From contig NZ_CP043633.1 in assembly GCF_012974865.1 (NCBI RefSeq), forward strand, positions 2,973,501-3,037,500: 64,000 bases of DNA. Reading direction: 5' to 3'. The translations under genes were made by a program, and so were the position numbers. The notes beneath the pieces were generated by a model. That model was not told the DNA's origin, searched no databases, and saw nothing but the letters and a program-made list of their open reading frames with translations. This DNA is from Nonlabens sp. Ci31 (GTDB lineage: Bacteria > Bacteroidota > Bacteroidia > Flavobacteriales > Flavobacteriaceae). Below are positions 52,593 through 61,607 of this stretch, piece by piece; the stretch's first letter is position 1, and every line of letters begins with the position of its first letter.

Positions 52593-52621
52593 AAAATTAT
52601 TGTTTTTAAAAGAGTAAAAAA

Positions 52622-54745
52622 ATGAAAAGAAAAAACATCTCTAACATAACACCCAATTACGATTTTCATAATGCGCGAGCTGAGACTGCTACTTATGAAA
52701 CTTCTGAAGGGATTTTGATAAAAAAAGAATACACTAAAAAAGATGTAGCCGCTGTTGAACATCTGGATTTTGTGGCAGGTACGGCTCCTAACTTACGTGG
52801 CCCCTACTCTACTATGTACGTACGTAGACCATGGACTGTCAGACAATATGCTGGTTTCTCCAGTGCGACAGAGTCTAATGCTTTTTATAAACGCAATCTC
52901 GCGGCTGGACAAAAAGGTCTTTCTGTGGCTTTTGACCTCGCTACACATAGAGGTTATGATTCTGATCATGAACGTGTGGTAGGCGATGTAGGAAAAGCTG
53001 GTGTTGCGATAGATAGTGTGGAGGATATGAAAATTCTTTTTAATGAAATTCCATTAGATAAGATGTCTGTTTCCATGACTATGAACGGTGCTGTGTTGCC
53101 TATTATGGCCTTTTACATAGTTGCTGCCATGGAACAAGGTGTTGATCCTAAATTATTAAGTGGTACGATTCAAAACGATATCCTTAAGGAATTCATGGTT
53201 CGTAATACGTACATTTATCCGCCTACTCCTAGTATGCAGATCATTTCAGACATATTTGAGTACACGAGTCAGCACATGCCTAAATTTAACTCGATTTCTA
53301 TATCTGGTTACCATATGTATGAAGCTGGAGCAACAAGCGACATTGAACTTGCCTATACACTTGCTGATGGTCTAGAATATGTGCGTAAAGGACTCGCCGC
53401 AGGAATGGATATAGATACCTTTGCACCTCGCCTATCTTTTTTTTGGGCGATAGGAATGAATCACTTTATGGAAATTGCCAAAATGCGCGCGGCACGTATG
53501 CTTTGGGCAAAAATGATTCAGCAATTTAATCCTAAAAATGCCAAATCTCTTGCACTAAGAACCCATTGTCAGACTTCTGGCTGGTCACTTACCGAGCAAG
53601 ACCCATTTAATAATGTCGCTCGTACAGCTATTGAAGCTTCAGCAGCAGCTTTTGGTGGAACCCAAAGTTTGCATACCAATGCACTAGATGAAGCCATTGC
53701 CTTACCTACAGATTTCTCTGCGCGCATCGCTAGAAACACACAGCTATTTCTTCAGGAAGAAACGGGAATCACAAAAACGGTAGATCCTTGGGCAGGTTCT
53801 TATTACGTAGAATCACTTACGGATCAAATAGCAGATAAAGCCTGGGAACTCATTCAAGAAGTAGAAGAACTAGGTGGAATGACCAAAGCCATAGAGGCAG
53901 GAATTCCTAAAATGCGTATTGAAGAAGCTGCTGCAAAAAAGCAGGCACGTATTGATTCTGGTGTCGACACCATCGTAGGAGTGAATAAATATTTGAGTCC
54001 TGATGAAGACATGATCGATACTTTTGAAGTAGATAACGATGCGGTAAGAGTTGAACAAATAGATCGTTTGACACAAATAAAAGATACTAGAAATGGCCAA
54101 AAGGTAGAAGAAGCTTTAACCGCATTAACCGATTGCGCCCGTTCTAAAAAAGGAAATCTTTTGGAGCTAGCGGTAATTGCAGCAAAGGAACGTGCTACTT
54201 TAGGTGAGATTTCTGATGCGCTAGAAGAAGTTTACGGTCGTTACCGAGCCACTATTAAAAGTGTACAAGGCGTTTATAAAAAAGAGATTATGGATGATCC
54301 CGCTTTCGCGAAAGCGCAACAACTAGCCGACCAATTTGCAAAGACAGAAGGCCGAAGACCGAGAATTATGATTGCCAAAATGGGTCAAGACGGACACGAT
54401 CGCGGTGCTAAAGTAGTTGCTACGGGTTATGCAGACGTTGGTTTTGACGTAGATATTGGTCCTTTATTCCAGACGCCAGCCGAAGCTGCTAAACAGGCTG
54501 TAGAAAATGATGTACATGTTTTGGGTGTTTCTTCCCTCGCTGCAGGACACAAAACTTTGGTGCCGCAAGTCATGGAAGAATTAAAAAAATACGGTCGTGA
54601 AGATATCATGATTGTAGTAGGCGGGGTAATACCTCGTAAAGATTATCAGTTCCTTTTTGACGTTGGAGTAGCCGCTGTTTTTGGTCCAGGTACAAAGATT
54701 AGTGAGGCTGCGATAGATATTTTAGGAATGTTGATGCAAGAATAG
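52622..54745 (+). CDS. scpA: Methylmalonyl-CoA mutase large subunit
   Basis: A 707-residue catalytic subunit that interconverts methylmalonyl-CoA and succinyl-CoA with adenosylcobalamin. The barrel carries [25 protein letters not shown] (substrate Tyr and Arg) and [16 protein letters not shown] (the catalytic His is in the [14 protein letters not shown] region). The C-terminal cobalamin domain has [12 protein letters not shown], the DxHxxG motif around residue 590, followed by [14 protein letters not shown] copy of the dispersed palindrome encodes the AFAKA segment just before this domain (54301-54316), at a linker position. Confidence 0.95.
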   Translation: MKRKNISNITPNYDFHNARAETATYETSEGILIKKEYTKKDVAAVEHLDFVAGTAPNLRGPYSTMYVRRPWTVRQYAGFSSATESNAFYKRNLAAGQKGLSVAFDLATHRGYDSDHERVVGDVGKAGVAIDSVEDMKILFNEIPLDKMSVSMTMNGAVLPIMAFYIVAAMEQGVDPKLLSGTIQNDILKEFMVRNTYIYPPTPSMQIISDIFEYTSQHMPKFNSISISGYHMYEAGATSDIELAYTLADGLEYVRKGLAAGMDIDTFAPRLSFFWAIGMNHFMEIAKMRAARMLWAKMIQQFNPKNAKSLALRTHCQTSGWSLTEQDPFNNVARTAIEASAAAFGGTQSLHTNALDEAIALPTDFSARIARNTQLFLQEETGITKTVDPWAGSYYVESLTDQIADKAWELIQEVEELGGMTKAIEAGIPKMRIEEAAAKKQARIDSGVDTIVGVNKYLSPDEDMIDTFEVDNDAVRVEQIDRLTQIKDTRNGQKVEEALTALTDCARSKKGNLLELAVIAAKERATLGEISDALEEVYGRYRATIKSVQGVYKKEIMDDPAFAKAQQLADQFAKTEGRRPRIMIAKMGQDGHDRGAKVVATGYADVGFDVDIGPLFQTPAEAAKQAVENDVHVLGVSSLAAGHKTLVPQVMEELKKYGREDIMIVVGGVIPRKDYQFLFDVGVAAVFGPGTKISEAAIDILGMLMQE
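54301..54316. repeat. Dispersed palindrome, copy 8
   Basis: CGCTTTCGCGAAAGCG, a perfect 16-bp palindrome in the mutase large-subunit gene, read as Pro-Ala-Phe-Ala-Lys-Ala, at the linker before the cobalamin-binding domain. Confidence 0.85.
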
Positions 54746-54772
54746 ACATTAGGAATGAGGGATGTGTTATTT

Positions 54773-54821
54773 GGAATGAGGAATGAGGAATGAGGAATGA
54801 GGAATGAGGAATGAGGAATGA
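54773..54821. repeat. Heptamer tandem repeat (GGAATGA)x7
   Basis: Seven exact copies of GGAATGA, followed by a partial copy, with one more related unit at about 54752-54759. The array begins 27 bp after the mutase large-subunit stop codon. Confidence 0.95.
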
Positions 54822-54952
54822 GGAAAAATTAAATTTTACTTTTCATAACCGTAAATTATCAGTCTATTTATTAATTAAAATGTCAGTTAGAGCGAGAGCG
54901 TCGCGATGAATTTGCCGAAGTGTCGATAACGATTTGAATATATGGATTTTGT

Positions 54953-54994
54953 TATGTGGTATGTGGTATGTGGTATGTGGTATGTGGTATGTGG
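54953..54994. repeat. Heptamer tandem repeat (TATGTGG)x6
   Basis: Six exact copies of TATGTGG, ending with TA. A degenerate, single-copy version of the same word appears near 33888. Confidence 0.95.
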
Positions 54995-55407
54995 TAAAAT
55001 AAAAAAGTATGCTTTCTAAACAAGATATCTAGGTATATCTACTTATTTATTTTTCAATAGTGTTCATCGAGAATTATATATCACTTATGGGTTAAGGGAT
55101 ATGGTTTTAAAGAATGACTTTTCCTAAGAAAACTAATCTATACGATCTCATAACCTGCGAGGTTCCGTTCAAGGCAAAGAGTGTTCTTTTAAGTAGAAAG
55201 TATTTGGGCCACCTCAGAGGTTTTGAGCCTTTAGAAAAAATGTTGAAATATTCTTTAATAGTTTTCGTTTTTCTTTTAATTATGAAGCATTTGAAACAAG
55301 TTGACACTTTTGTTATATTTTAGTGGCTTAAGTCTCTGTCAAAACCTGATTCTAAATGGGAGTTTTGAGGAAACTGAAGAATGTGTTCAAGTATAGGAAG
55401 CTATGAT
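54995..55407. other. Intergenic, no firm gene
   Basis: About 410 bp between the heptamer array and the OmpA-like relic. A plus-strand frame of 69 codons starts at 55114 and has a hydrophobic C-terminal stretch, but it has no recognised family and no promoter. It may be part of the decayed gene downstream. Confidence 0.35.
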
Positions 55408-55609
55408 CAAGTAACTAACAACGGCTCTACCGATTCTTTAGGGACATCAACATATAACCTAAGATTAGCTATTGGGAGAGCAAAAAGCCTTACCGAGTAT
55501 TTAACAATAAAAGGAATTTCTAAAATAGAATAACGTACAAAGTTATGGTGAATCACAACCCATTGATAAAAAGGAGACCAAAAATGCACAAGCTAAAATA
55601 GACGTATAG
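55408..55609 (+). pseudogene. OmpA C-terminal domain gene relic
   Basis: A plus-strand frame reads GSTDSLGTSTYNLRLAIGRA and then KSLTEYLTIKGISKIE before a stop. After a frameshift it continues as VQSYGESQPIDKKETKNAQA and ends KIDV-stop at 55607-55609. These are the OmpA peptidoglycan-binding landmarks (HTDSxGxxxYN, RAxxVxxYL, YGExxP, NRR). The usual His of HTD reads Asn-Gly here. Only the C-terminal domain remains, and the N-terminal part is not recognisable. I infer a decayed OmpA-family gene. Confidence 0.7.
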
Positions 55610-55688
55610 CATTTATATGATCAAAATAAAGTTTTACAAGGCACTTTGCTGACGTAAGATTATAGCTTATAAATCGTCAAAAGATATT

Positions 55689-56231
55689 ATGATACGAGCT
55701 TTTACCTGTTTAACGATACTTTTACTTATGAATCAATCTCCAATCACTTTATTCCATTTTACTAAGGACTCTAATATTTCTGCTTGGAATATTGTGGACG
55801 ACCGTGTCATGGGGGGTGTTTCCAGAAGCTATTTTGAGCTCACTGAAGACGGTTATGGAAAGTTTTATGGGTTGGTTACCACAGAAAGCAATGGAGGGTT
55901 TAGTTCTGTAGATTATAATTTTGATAAGTTACAAGTAAGCCCCTCTGATAAAATAAGAATCAAACTCAAAGGTGATGGAAAAACCTTTCAGTTTAGAGTA
56001 AAAGCTTCAGCATACGATCAACACAATTACATCAAGGAATTTAAAACCACTGGTGAATGGCAAACTATTGAAATAGAGCTTTCTGATATGGTTCCTTCTT
56101 GGAGAGGCAATAGATTGAGGATTCCTAATTTTGATAAGGATCAAATAACAAAGGTCACGGTATTGATAGCAAATGGGAAAAAACAAAACTTTGAGCTCCT
56201 TATGGATTACATAGAGATGGTAAAGTCTTAA
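55689..56231 (+). CDS. CIA30 family protein
   Basis: A 180-residue protein with a short hydrophobic N-terminus (about 1-20), possibly a signal peptide or anchor. The body is a beta-sandwich CIA30 (NDUFAF1-like) domain: WNIVDDRVMGGVSRSYFEL, the GFSSVDYNF segment, IRIKLKGDGKTFQFRVKAS and ETGEWQ-like FKTTGEWQTIEIELSDMVPSWRG. In mitochondria the family assists complex I assembly. In bacteria the role is unknown. There is no strong promoter match, and the OmpA relic lies directly upstream. Confidence 0.8.
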   Translation: MIRAFTCLTILLLMNQSPITLFHFTKDSNISAWNIVDDRVMGGVSRSYFELTEDGYGKFYGLVTTESNGGFSSVDYNFDKLQVSPSDKIRIKLKGDGKTFQFRVKASAYDQHNYIKEFKTTGEWQTIEIELSDMVPSWRGNRLRIPNFDKDQITKVTVLIANGKKQNFELLMDYIEMVKS

Positions 56232-56346
56232 TTATTTCAACGAGCTCTTGTTTTATATTGGACATGACTATTTAGAAACAATTATCCTTTTACTGCCGCA
56301 TGCAGCAAGTTAAAGATGTTCTCGTTAGTTGTAATTAGTGTAAAAT

Positions 56347-57147
56347 TTAATTGTTATTTTTTCTTTCCGCTCGCTGTTTTCTTGCTTCTCTCTTTTTGAG
56401 AAAGTACAAGCGGCGTTTTTCTTTAATACTCAAATCATCACGGTCGCGGCTTTGTAATTCTTGAAGATTTAGGTTATCTGATTTTTTCAATCGAACATTA
56501 TTATAGTCTCTTACATTTAAACGCACCCCTACAGCAAGATTGAAGTAATTACCAGTATTAAAAGTATCGTTTAATGCCGCCGCCGAATTAATATTGTAGT
56601 TTACTATTTCATAACTAGGACTGAAGAAAAATGAAACTCCATCACTAAAATTATATTCCAAACTTGAAGTAAAACGCCAGACATTTCCAGAATCCCTAAA
56701 CTTACCGCCACCTTGAGAACCATTTTGCCTGTTTTTGTTCTGACTAAACCCATAGCCTAAGTCTGCTGTAATATTCCAATCTTCATTTAAGCGGTAGTCA
56801 TATCCTGCAAATAGATAAGCATTAAACTTAGTAGCTCGCGTATACTCACCGACTATAGCTGTGCTTTTGACACTCATAAAATCTTGTGTGAGCGCACCTC
56901 CTAAATAAAAGTTTTTTAAGACGTAAAACTGCATACGTATTCCAAAGCCTACTCCCCCATCTAATCCATTACCAGCAAAATTATCACCAGATGGAATACC
57001 ACGTTGTAAATAAAGATCGGTAAGAAATAAACGTTTAGGATGTTCAGAAACGGGTGCGTTTAATACTGCTGATTCTTCTTGAGCAAATGATAGGCTCGCA
57101 ACCATAAAAAACAGGATGCTTATACTAATTCTAGTAGGTAATCTCAT
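56347..57147 (-). CDS. Outer-membrane beta-barrel protein
   Basis: A 266-residue protein with a signal peptide (about 1-22, ending SFAQ) and alternating strands with aromatic girdle residues (YLGGALTQDFMSV, YLFAGYDYRLNEDWNITADLGYGF, FNLAVGVRLNVRDY). An eight-strand barrel is likely. The C-terminal tail is basic (KKREARKQRAERKNNN), which is unusual after a barrel. It overlaps the upstream lipoprotein gene by 17 bp, so the two are co-translated and may act together. Confidence 0.75.
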   Translation of the reverse strand: MRLPTRISISILFFMVASLSFAQEESAVLNAPVSEHPKRLFLTDLYLQRGIPSGDNFAGNGLDGGVGFGIRMQFYVLKNFYLGGALTQDFMSVKSTAIVGEYTRATKFNAYLFAGYDYRLNEDWNITADLGYGFSQNKNRQNGSQGGGKFRDSGNVWRFTSSLEYNFSDGVSFFFSPSYEIVNYNINSAAALNDTFNTGNYFNLAVGVRLNVRDYNNVRLKKSDNLNLQELQSRDRDDLSIKEKRRLYFLKKREARKQRAERKNNN

Positions 57148-57832
57148 AACTTTCTAAGGCACTGGTTATTGTATAAGTTCTCATGGATTGATTACCTAAA
57201 GCATCTGTAAAAACTACATCAATCACAGATGGATAGAATACACTCAATTCAAAAGTACCGTCGTTAGTTGTTCGATTAAATCGTCTGGGCTGATTATTAT
57301 AGAAAACACAGTCTTCATCTTGCGATAGCATATCGTTACTGTAAATTAGGTCACAATCTAAAGATTCTAATTCAAAGGTGGCGCTGTACTCCTCTGTGGT
57401 TCCTGATGTGTTTACAAATTCAATTTCCACATTGGAAGATTCCTTTAAAATGGTTTCTGGAATATCTAAAAGATAATCATCATCTAGCTCCCGTCTAGAA
57501 ACGCTTATTTTATAGTTCGTATATCTTTCTGAATTAAAATTCAGAAAAAAACTACCATCTACCAGCATTACAAATTCAACTTGTCCATTTTCATTGGTAA
57601 TTCCTTTCCCTAAGATAAAATCTTCATCTGGTGGAGAAAACTTGGAGAGCTCCTGTCCTATAATAAAACGATTGGTTCTAAATGTAGTAGCAGTTACTTC
57701 CATATTTACAATAGGATTACCAGATACATCTAACACTCTTGTTTTAAAAAGTGCCCGGGCATCATTTTCTAGCCTGGCTTCACAGGAGGTAAGAAGGACT
57801 GGAAGGAGGAGTATTAAGAATAATTTTTTCAA
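57131..57832 (-). CDS. Lipoprotein with beta-sandwich-like domains
   Basis: About 233 residues. I choose the TTG at 57832, which gives LKKLFLILLLPVLLTSCEAR, a complete lipoprotein signal peptide with lipobox (LLTSC). A GTG start at 57889 gives 19 more residues and is less likely. The mature part carries FKTRVLDVSGNPIVNMEVTA, like a carboxypeptidase-regulatory-like or transthyretin-like fold, followed by further beta-rich sequence. It overlaps the outer-membrane barrel gene by 17 bp. Anchored in the outer membrane, it may be that barrel's partner. Confidence 0.65.
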   Translation of the reverse strand: MKKLFLILLLPVLLTSCEARLENDARALFKTRVLDVSGNPIVNMEVTATTFRTNRFIIGQELSKFSPPDEDFILGKGITNENGQVEFVMLVDGSFFLNFNSERYTNYKISVSRRELDDDYLLDIPETILKESSNVEIEFVNTSGTTEEYSATFELESLDCDLIYSNDMLSQDEDCVFYNNQPRRFNRTTNDGTFELSVFYPSVIDVVFTDALGNQSMRTYTITSALESYEITY

Positions 57833-57907
57833 GTAGAGTAGATTTAAAGATAGATGCAACAAATTAGAAAAGGTTGCGTCATCAGACACTAAGAAATTCT
57901 AATAACT

Positions 57908-58624
57908 TTATTTTGTAATTACGTCAGTACCTAAAAACTGATCATCTTTATTGTAATACCATTTACGCACTTTAGGCATATGGATATCGTTTACCACTTG
58001 ATTACCAGAAAGTAATATATACTCTCCAGTATGAGGTTTTATTTTTCCAGAAGCATCCGTTTTAAAAAATTGGTATATTTCCATTTTATAAGTAGTTGGG
58101 TCAAAATAAAAAAACCAAGCATCGCTACCTACATTTTGATCATAAGTGGCTTTGAGTACGAGGTACTCTTTGCCTTTAAAGGTTTTGCGTTCTATTTTGT
58201 TGTCAATATGGGTTCCTTCATCCTTTAATTTCATGGGTAAACCATAAAGATAGGTATAGTAATTTTTCATAAAAAGAGCTCTTTCGGCATCTTTTTCGGT
58301 CGTCATTATAACTTTTTCTACCTGGCGCAAATCCGACTTAAAAGCAGCGCCAACTTCTTTAACCACATAATAACTGGTCAAAATACTATCTCTAACTGCG
58401 TTAACTTCAAAAGACTCTTCAGGAAGGTTGATAGTGATGTCACTAACCCGTTCTGGTTGGCTAGGTGTTGTCATGGTTATTTGAAAACCTCCTTGAAAAC
58501 TGTTCCAATTCCTATTAGGATCATGAGTCTTAATTGCCTTATTCAGTAATTGCTGACCATTAAGTTCTTGCGCATTGATGTATAAGCTTGCACAGATCAC
58601 CATAAGAGAAAAAAAATATTTCAT
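57908..58624 (-). CDS. DUF6503-like exported protein
   Basis: A 238-residue protein from the ATG at 58624 (MKYFFSLMVICASLYINAQ, a clean signal peptide). The frame extends 10 codons upstream but would put residues before the signal. Landmarks are THDPNRNWNSFQGGFQI, a series of beta strands, and AWFFYFDPTTYKMEIYQFFKT, which I recall as a DUF6503-like (LolA/outer-membrane lipoprotein carrier-like) arrangement. It is probably periplasmic. The function is unknown. It lies 76 bp upstream of the lipoprotein gene on the same strand. Confidence 0.7.
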   Translation of the reverse strand: MKYFFSLMVICASLYINAQELNGQQLLNKAIKTHDPNRNWNSFQGGFQITMTTPSQPERVSDITINLPEESFEVNAVRDSILTSYYVVKEVGAAFKSDLRQVEKVIMTTEKDAERALFMKNYYTYLYGLPMKLKDEGTHIDNKIERKTFKGKEYLVLKATYDQNVGSDAWFFYFDPTTYKMEIYQFFKTDASGKIKPHTGEYILLSGNQVVNDIHMPKVRKWYYNKDDQFLGTDVITK

Positions 58625-58686
58625 TATCCTGTATTTTAAGCTAAGATAGGGCATTGACTTTGTCTGTTTTAAATTTTAGACCAAAC

Positions 58687-58720
58687 AAAAATTCCCAATA
58701 GCTAAGCCATTGGGAATTTT
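58687..58720 (-). terminator. Terminator downstream of the ferredoxin gene
   Basis: Read on the minus strand: AAAATTCCCAATGGC, loop, GCTATTGGGAATTTTTGTTTGG. It is a near-perfect stem with one mismatch and a T run. It lies 158 bp after the ferredoxin stop codon, between that gene and the DUF6503-like gene. Confidence 0.75.
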
Positions 58721-58877
58721 ATTAAAACTTAAATTTAAGTGTTACCTATAATTTCTAAAGATCGTCCAGTTGTTAAACCCAGTATGGCGGTTCCATTGAA
58801 AACGGAGACGGTAAACTCCATTAAAAATCGGAAATAGTAAATAAAAAATTTACTCCAGCTGCTGAGTAATAAGCAAT

Positions 58878-59228
58878 TTATTCTTTATGCATAAAAGCCT
58901 GCTTAGCTTCCAGTTCTTCCTTTGTTTCCACTACGTTGTCATCTGGCACACAACAATCTACTGGACATACAGCAGCACATTGTGGTTCATCATGAAAACC
59001 TACGCATTCCGTACATTTATCTGGTGAAATGTAATAAAACTCGTCACTTATAGGTTCTTGGGTTTCGTTAGCATCTACTTTTTTTCCATTAGGCAAAACT
59101 ACATTTCCATCCAGATCCGTACCATCTGCATAGCGCCAGTCGTCTGCCGCCTCATAAATTGCCGTATTCGGACATTCTGGCTCGCACGCGCCACAATTAA
59201 TACATTCGTCTGTTATGATGATTGCCAT
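58878..59228 (-). CDS. 4Fe-4S dicluster ferredoxin
   Basis: A 116-residue ferredoxin. The first cluster motif is [12 protein letters not shown] (residues 9-20). The second is [18 protein letters not shown], with an insert between its cysteines as in the Alvin/YfhL-type family. A 45-residue segment lies between the two halves. It probably passes electrons to the neighbouring reductase or to central metabolism, and the partner is not proven. It is divergent from the acyl-CoA reductase gene with only 35 bp between them, where two facing promoter boxes are seen. Confidence 0.92.
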   Translation of the reverse strand: MAIIITDECINCGACEPECPNTAIYEAADDWRYADGTDLDGNVVLPNGKKVDANETQEPISDEFYYISPDKCTECVGFHDEPQCAAVCPVDCCVPDDNVVETKEELEAKQAFMHKE

Positions 59229-59238
59229 AGCTTTTATT

Positions 59239-59256
59239 TACTTTTGTGCAAAAATA
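59239..59256. promoter_or_regulatory. Facing -7 boxes of divergent ferredoxin and reductase genes
   Basis: TACTTTTG at 59239-59246 (plus) and CAAAAATA at 59249-59256 (minus-strand TATTTTTG) are 2 bp apart. For the minus-strand unit a TTG lies 20 bp away on that strand (plus CAA at 59277-59279). The plus-strand box has no TTG at the normal distance. Confidence 0.5.
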
Positions 59257-59263
59257 GCAACTA

Positions 59264-60382
59264 GTGAAGACAAAGTCAATTAATACCTCGTTAAATGATC
59301 GAATTACTGCTTTCGCGAAAGCGGGAGCGCTACTTTCCTCCTATCTAGAAGGTACATTAAAAGCCTTAACAAGTGATGGCACAAGCTGGCAAGACCGCAT
59401 TCAACAGAGATTGGAGCTCGCACAGCGCAAGAATTCTTGGTTTACAGATGACACTTTAGAATTTGCCATCACACAATGGACAGAAGCACTTACCGAAGAA
59501 AACTTAACGAATTGGACACAAAATTATCCTTTAGATAAGGTGACAACTAAAAATATTGCTCTAATAACAGCTGGCAATTTGCCATTAGTAGGTTTTCACG
59601 ATGTTTTATCGGTGATCATCTCAGGTCATCATGCACTCATAAAAAATTCGAGTAATGATGATGTGTTGACACCTTTACTGTTAGAAATAGCGACCTCATT
59701 CTGTGAAGAGTTAGCAACATCCTATTCCTATGTGGAGGGTAGATTAGAAAATTACGATGCTGTTATCGCTACAGGAAGCAACAATACCGCACGTTATTTT
59801 GAACATTATTTTGGTAATAAACCTAATATTATACGCAAGAACCGCAATAGTGTCGCGGTTTTAACAGGGAGTGAAACCTTAGAACAAATGGAGGCTTTGA
59901 GTAAGGATGTCTTTCTTTATTTTGGACTAGGTTGTAGAAGTGTCAGTCACTTAAAAGTTCCCAAAGGATATAATTTTGATCTTTTCTTTAATGGAATGTT
60001 TTTACAGAAAGAGCTTATCAAAAACGAAAAGTATTTAAATAATTATGATTACAACAAAGCTGTCTACCTTATGAGTGAGTTTGATTTACTGGACAATGAA
60101 TTCTTATTGATCAAAGAAGAAACGAGCAGCTATTCTTCTCCTATTGCCAGTTTAGGTTACAGTTTTTATGAACATATAGAAGACTTGGCTATAGAATTTG
60201 ATCAAAATGCAGATCAATTACAATGCGTGGTTGCTCAAGGTGCAGCAGCGGCAACAGTCCTAGAAAAATTAGGCCATAGAACAGCACCGCAAATTGTTGA
60301 TTTTGGGACCACTCAGACCCCTAGATTACATGACTATGCTGATGGAGTGGATACGATTCAGTTTTTGTTGACATTATCTTAA
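59264..60382 (+). CDS. Acyl-CoA reductase (LuxC-like)
   Basis: A 372-residue aldehyde-dehydrogenase-fold protein of the LuxC/acyl-CoA reductase family, starting with GTG. Key segments are ITAGNLPLVGFHDVLSVIISGHHALIK (cofactor binding), IATGSNNTARYFEHYF and FGLGCRSVSHLKVP with the catalytic Cys near residue 224. It would reduce an acyl-CoA or acyl-ACP to the aldehyde with NADPH. It is followed 76 bp later by serC, an arrangement I recall from other flavobacteria, which suggests that the acyl group may come from amino-acid metabolism. A palindrome copy at 59309-59322 encodes AFAKA. Confidence 0.85.
   Translation: MKTKSINTSLNDRITAFAKAGALLSSYLEGTLKALTSDGTSWQDRIQQRLELAQRKNSWFTDDTLEFAITQWTEALTEENLTNWTQNYPLDKVTTKNIALITAGNLPLVGFHDVLSVIISGHHALIKNSSNDDVLTPLLLEIATSFCEELATSYSYVEGRLENYDAVIATGSNNTARYFEHYFGNKPNIIRKNRNSVAVLTGSETLEQMEALSKDVFLYFGLGCRSVSHLKVPKGYNFDLFFNGMFLQKELIKNEKYLNNYDYNKAVYLMSEFDLLDNEFLLIKEETSSYSSPIASLGYSFYEHIEDLAIEFDQNADQLQCVVAQGAAAATVLEKLGHRTAPQIVDFGTTQTPRLHDYADGVDTIQFLLTLS
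59309..59322. repeat. Dispersed palindrome, copy 9
   Basis: GCTTTCGCGAAAGC at the 5' end of the acyl-CoA reductase gene, read as Ala-Phe-Ala-Lys-Ala. Confidence 0.85.
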
Positions 60383-60458
60383 AAACCTTATCGATTTCAT
60401 AACATAATTTGGTATTTGATTTTGCATTTTTGTAATTCATCATAAAAGAAAACAAATA

Positions 60459-61520
60459 ATGCTTAAGCACAATTTTAGCGCAGGTCCATGCATACTGCCA
60501 CAAGAAGTTTTCCAAAAAGCAGCTGCAGCTGTTCTTAATTTTAACGACCTTAGTATTTTAGAGATCTCTCACCGGAGTAAAGATTTTATTGAGGTAATGG
60601 AAAAAGCACAGTCCCTAGCGCTAGAGCATTTAGGCTTGACTGATAAAGGTTATAAAGCATTGTTTTTAGGTGGCGGCGCTACCATGCAGTTTTTAATGGT
60701 AGCTTACAACCTACTAGAGAAAAAGGCAGCCTATTTAAATACGGGTACTTGGAGTGATAAAGCGATCAAGGAAGCTAAATTGTTTGGAGAAGTTGTTGAA
60801 GTAGCCTCTTCAAAGAAAGATAACTACAACTATATACCTAAGGGTTATATAGTACCAGAAGACGTAGATTATTTTCATATTCAGACCAACAACACCATTT
60901 TTGGTACGCAATTACAATATACCCCAGACGTTTCTGTACCTCTTATTTGTGATATGAGTAGTGATATTTTTTCAAGACAACGCGATTTTGAAAAGTACGA
61001 TTTGATTTATGCTGGAGCTCAAAAAAACATGGGCCCTGCTGGAGCCACATTAATTGTAGTTAAAGAAGATATCTTAGGAAAAGTTTCTAGACAGATTCCT
61101 TCTATGTTGGATTATAGAACACATATCGCTAAAGAATCTATGTTCAACACTCCACCAGTATTTCCTATTTATGTGAGCATGCTTACATTAGAATGGTTAA
61201 AAGAAAATGGCGGTATTGACGCGATAGAAAAAATAAACAATGAGAAAGCAGCCTTGATTTATAACGAAATAGATCGCAACCCATTATTTAAAGGTTATGT
61301 TACAGAAAAAGAAGATCGTTCCACTATGAACGCAACATTTGTATTGAATGATGAAGCACATGCCCCTGCTTTTGACTCTTTATGGAAAGAAGCAGGAATC
61401 AACGGTTTAAATGGTCACAGATCTGTAGGTGGATACCGTGCTAGTATGTACAATGCTTTGCCGTTAGAAAGTGTACAAGCACTTGTAGATACCATGCAAG
61501 AACTAGAGAGAAAATCTTAA
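60459..61520 (+). CDS. serC: Phosphoserine aminotransferase
   Basis: A 353-residue PLP enzyme of serine (and vitamin B6) biosynthesis, converting 3-phosphohydroxypyruvate and glutamate into phosphoserine. HNFSAGPCILPQEVFQKAA is the diagnostic N-terminus. The PLP lysine, near residue 189, is in YAGAQKNMGPAG. The HRSVGGYRASMYNAL segment near the end is the phosphate-binding part. It is followed 87 bp later by a serA-like gene, so the pair makes serine from phosphoglycerate. Confidence 0.95.
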   Translation: MLKHNFSAGPCILPQEVFQKAAAAVLNFNDLSILEISHRSKDFIEVMEKAQSLALEHLGLTDKGYKALFLGGGATMQFLMVAYNLLEKKAAYLNTGTWSDKAIKEAKLFGEVVEVASSKKDNYNYIPKGYIVPEDVDYFHIQTNNTIFGTQLQYTPDVSVPLICDMSSDIFSRQRDFEKYDLIYAGAQKNMGPAGATLIVVKEDILGKVSRQIPSMLDYRTHIAKESMFNTPPVFPIYVSMLTLEWLKENGGIDAIEKINNEKAALIYNEIDRNPLFKGYVTEKEDRSTMNATFVLNDEAHAPAFDSLWKEAGINGLNGHRSVGGYRASMYNALPLESVQALVDTMQELERKS

Positions 61521-61607
61521 GAACTTCAAAACAAAATAAAAATAAAAGTATTTGTTTTCGTAGCCTTTGAGATTGGTAAACGGAAACTAAAAAATTAGAA
61601 AATTATT

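Noticed and set aside
54773..54994. CRISPR array
   Set aside because: The arrays are 7-bp tandem repeats without spacers and there are no cas genes.
55114..55323. 69-codon frame with a hydrophobic end in the repeat-rich gap
   Set aside because: No family or promoter, and there is an equally long antisense frame over the same bases. It is probably chance or part of the decayed OmpA gene.
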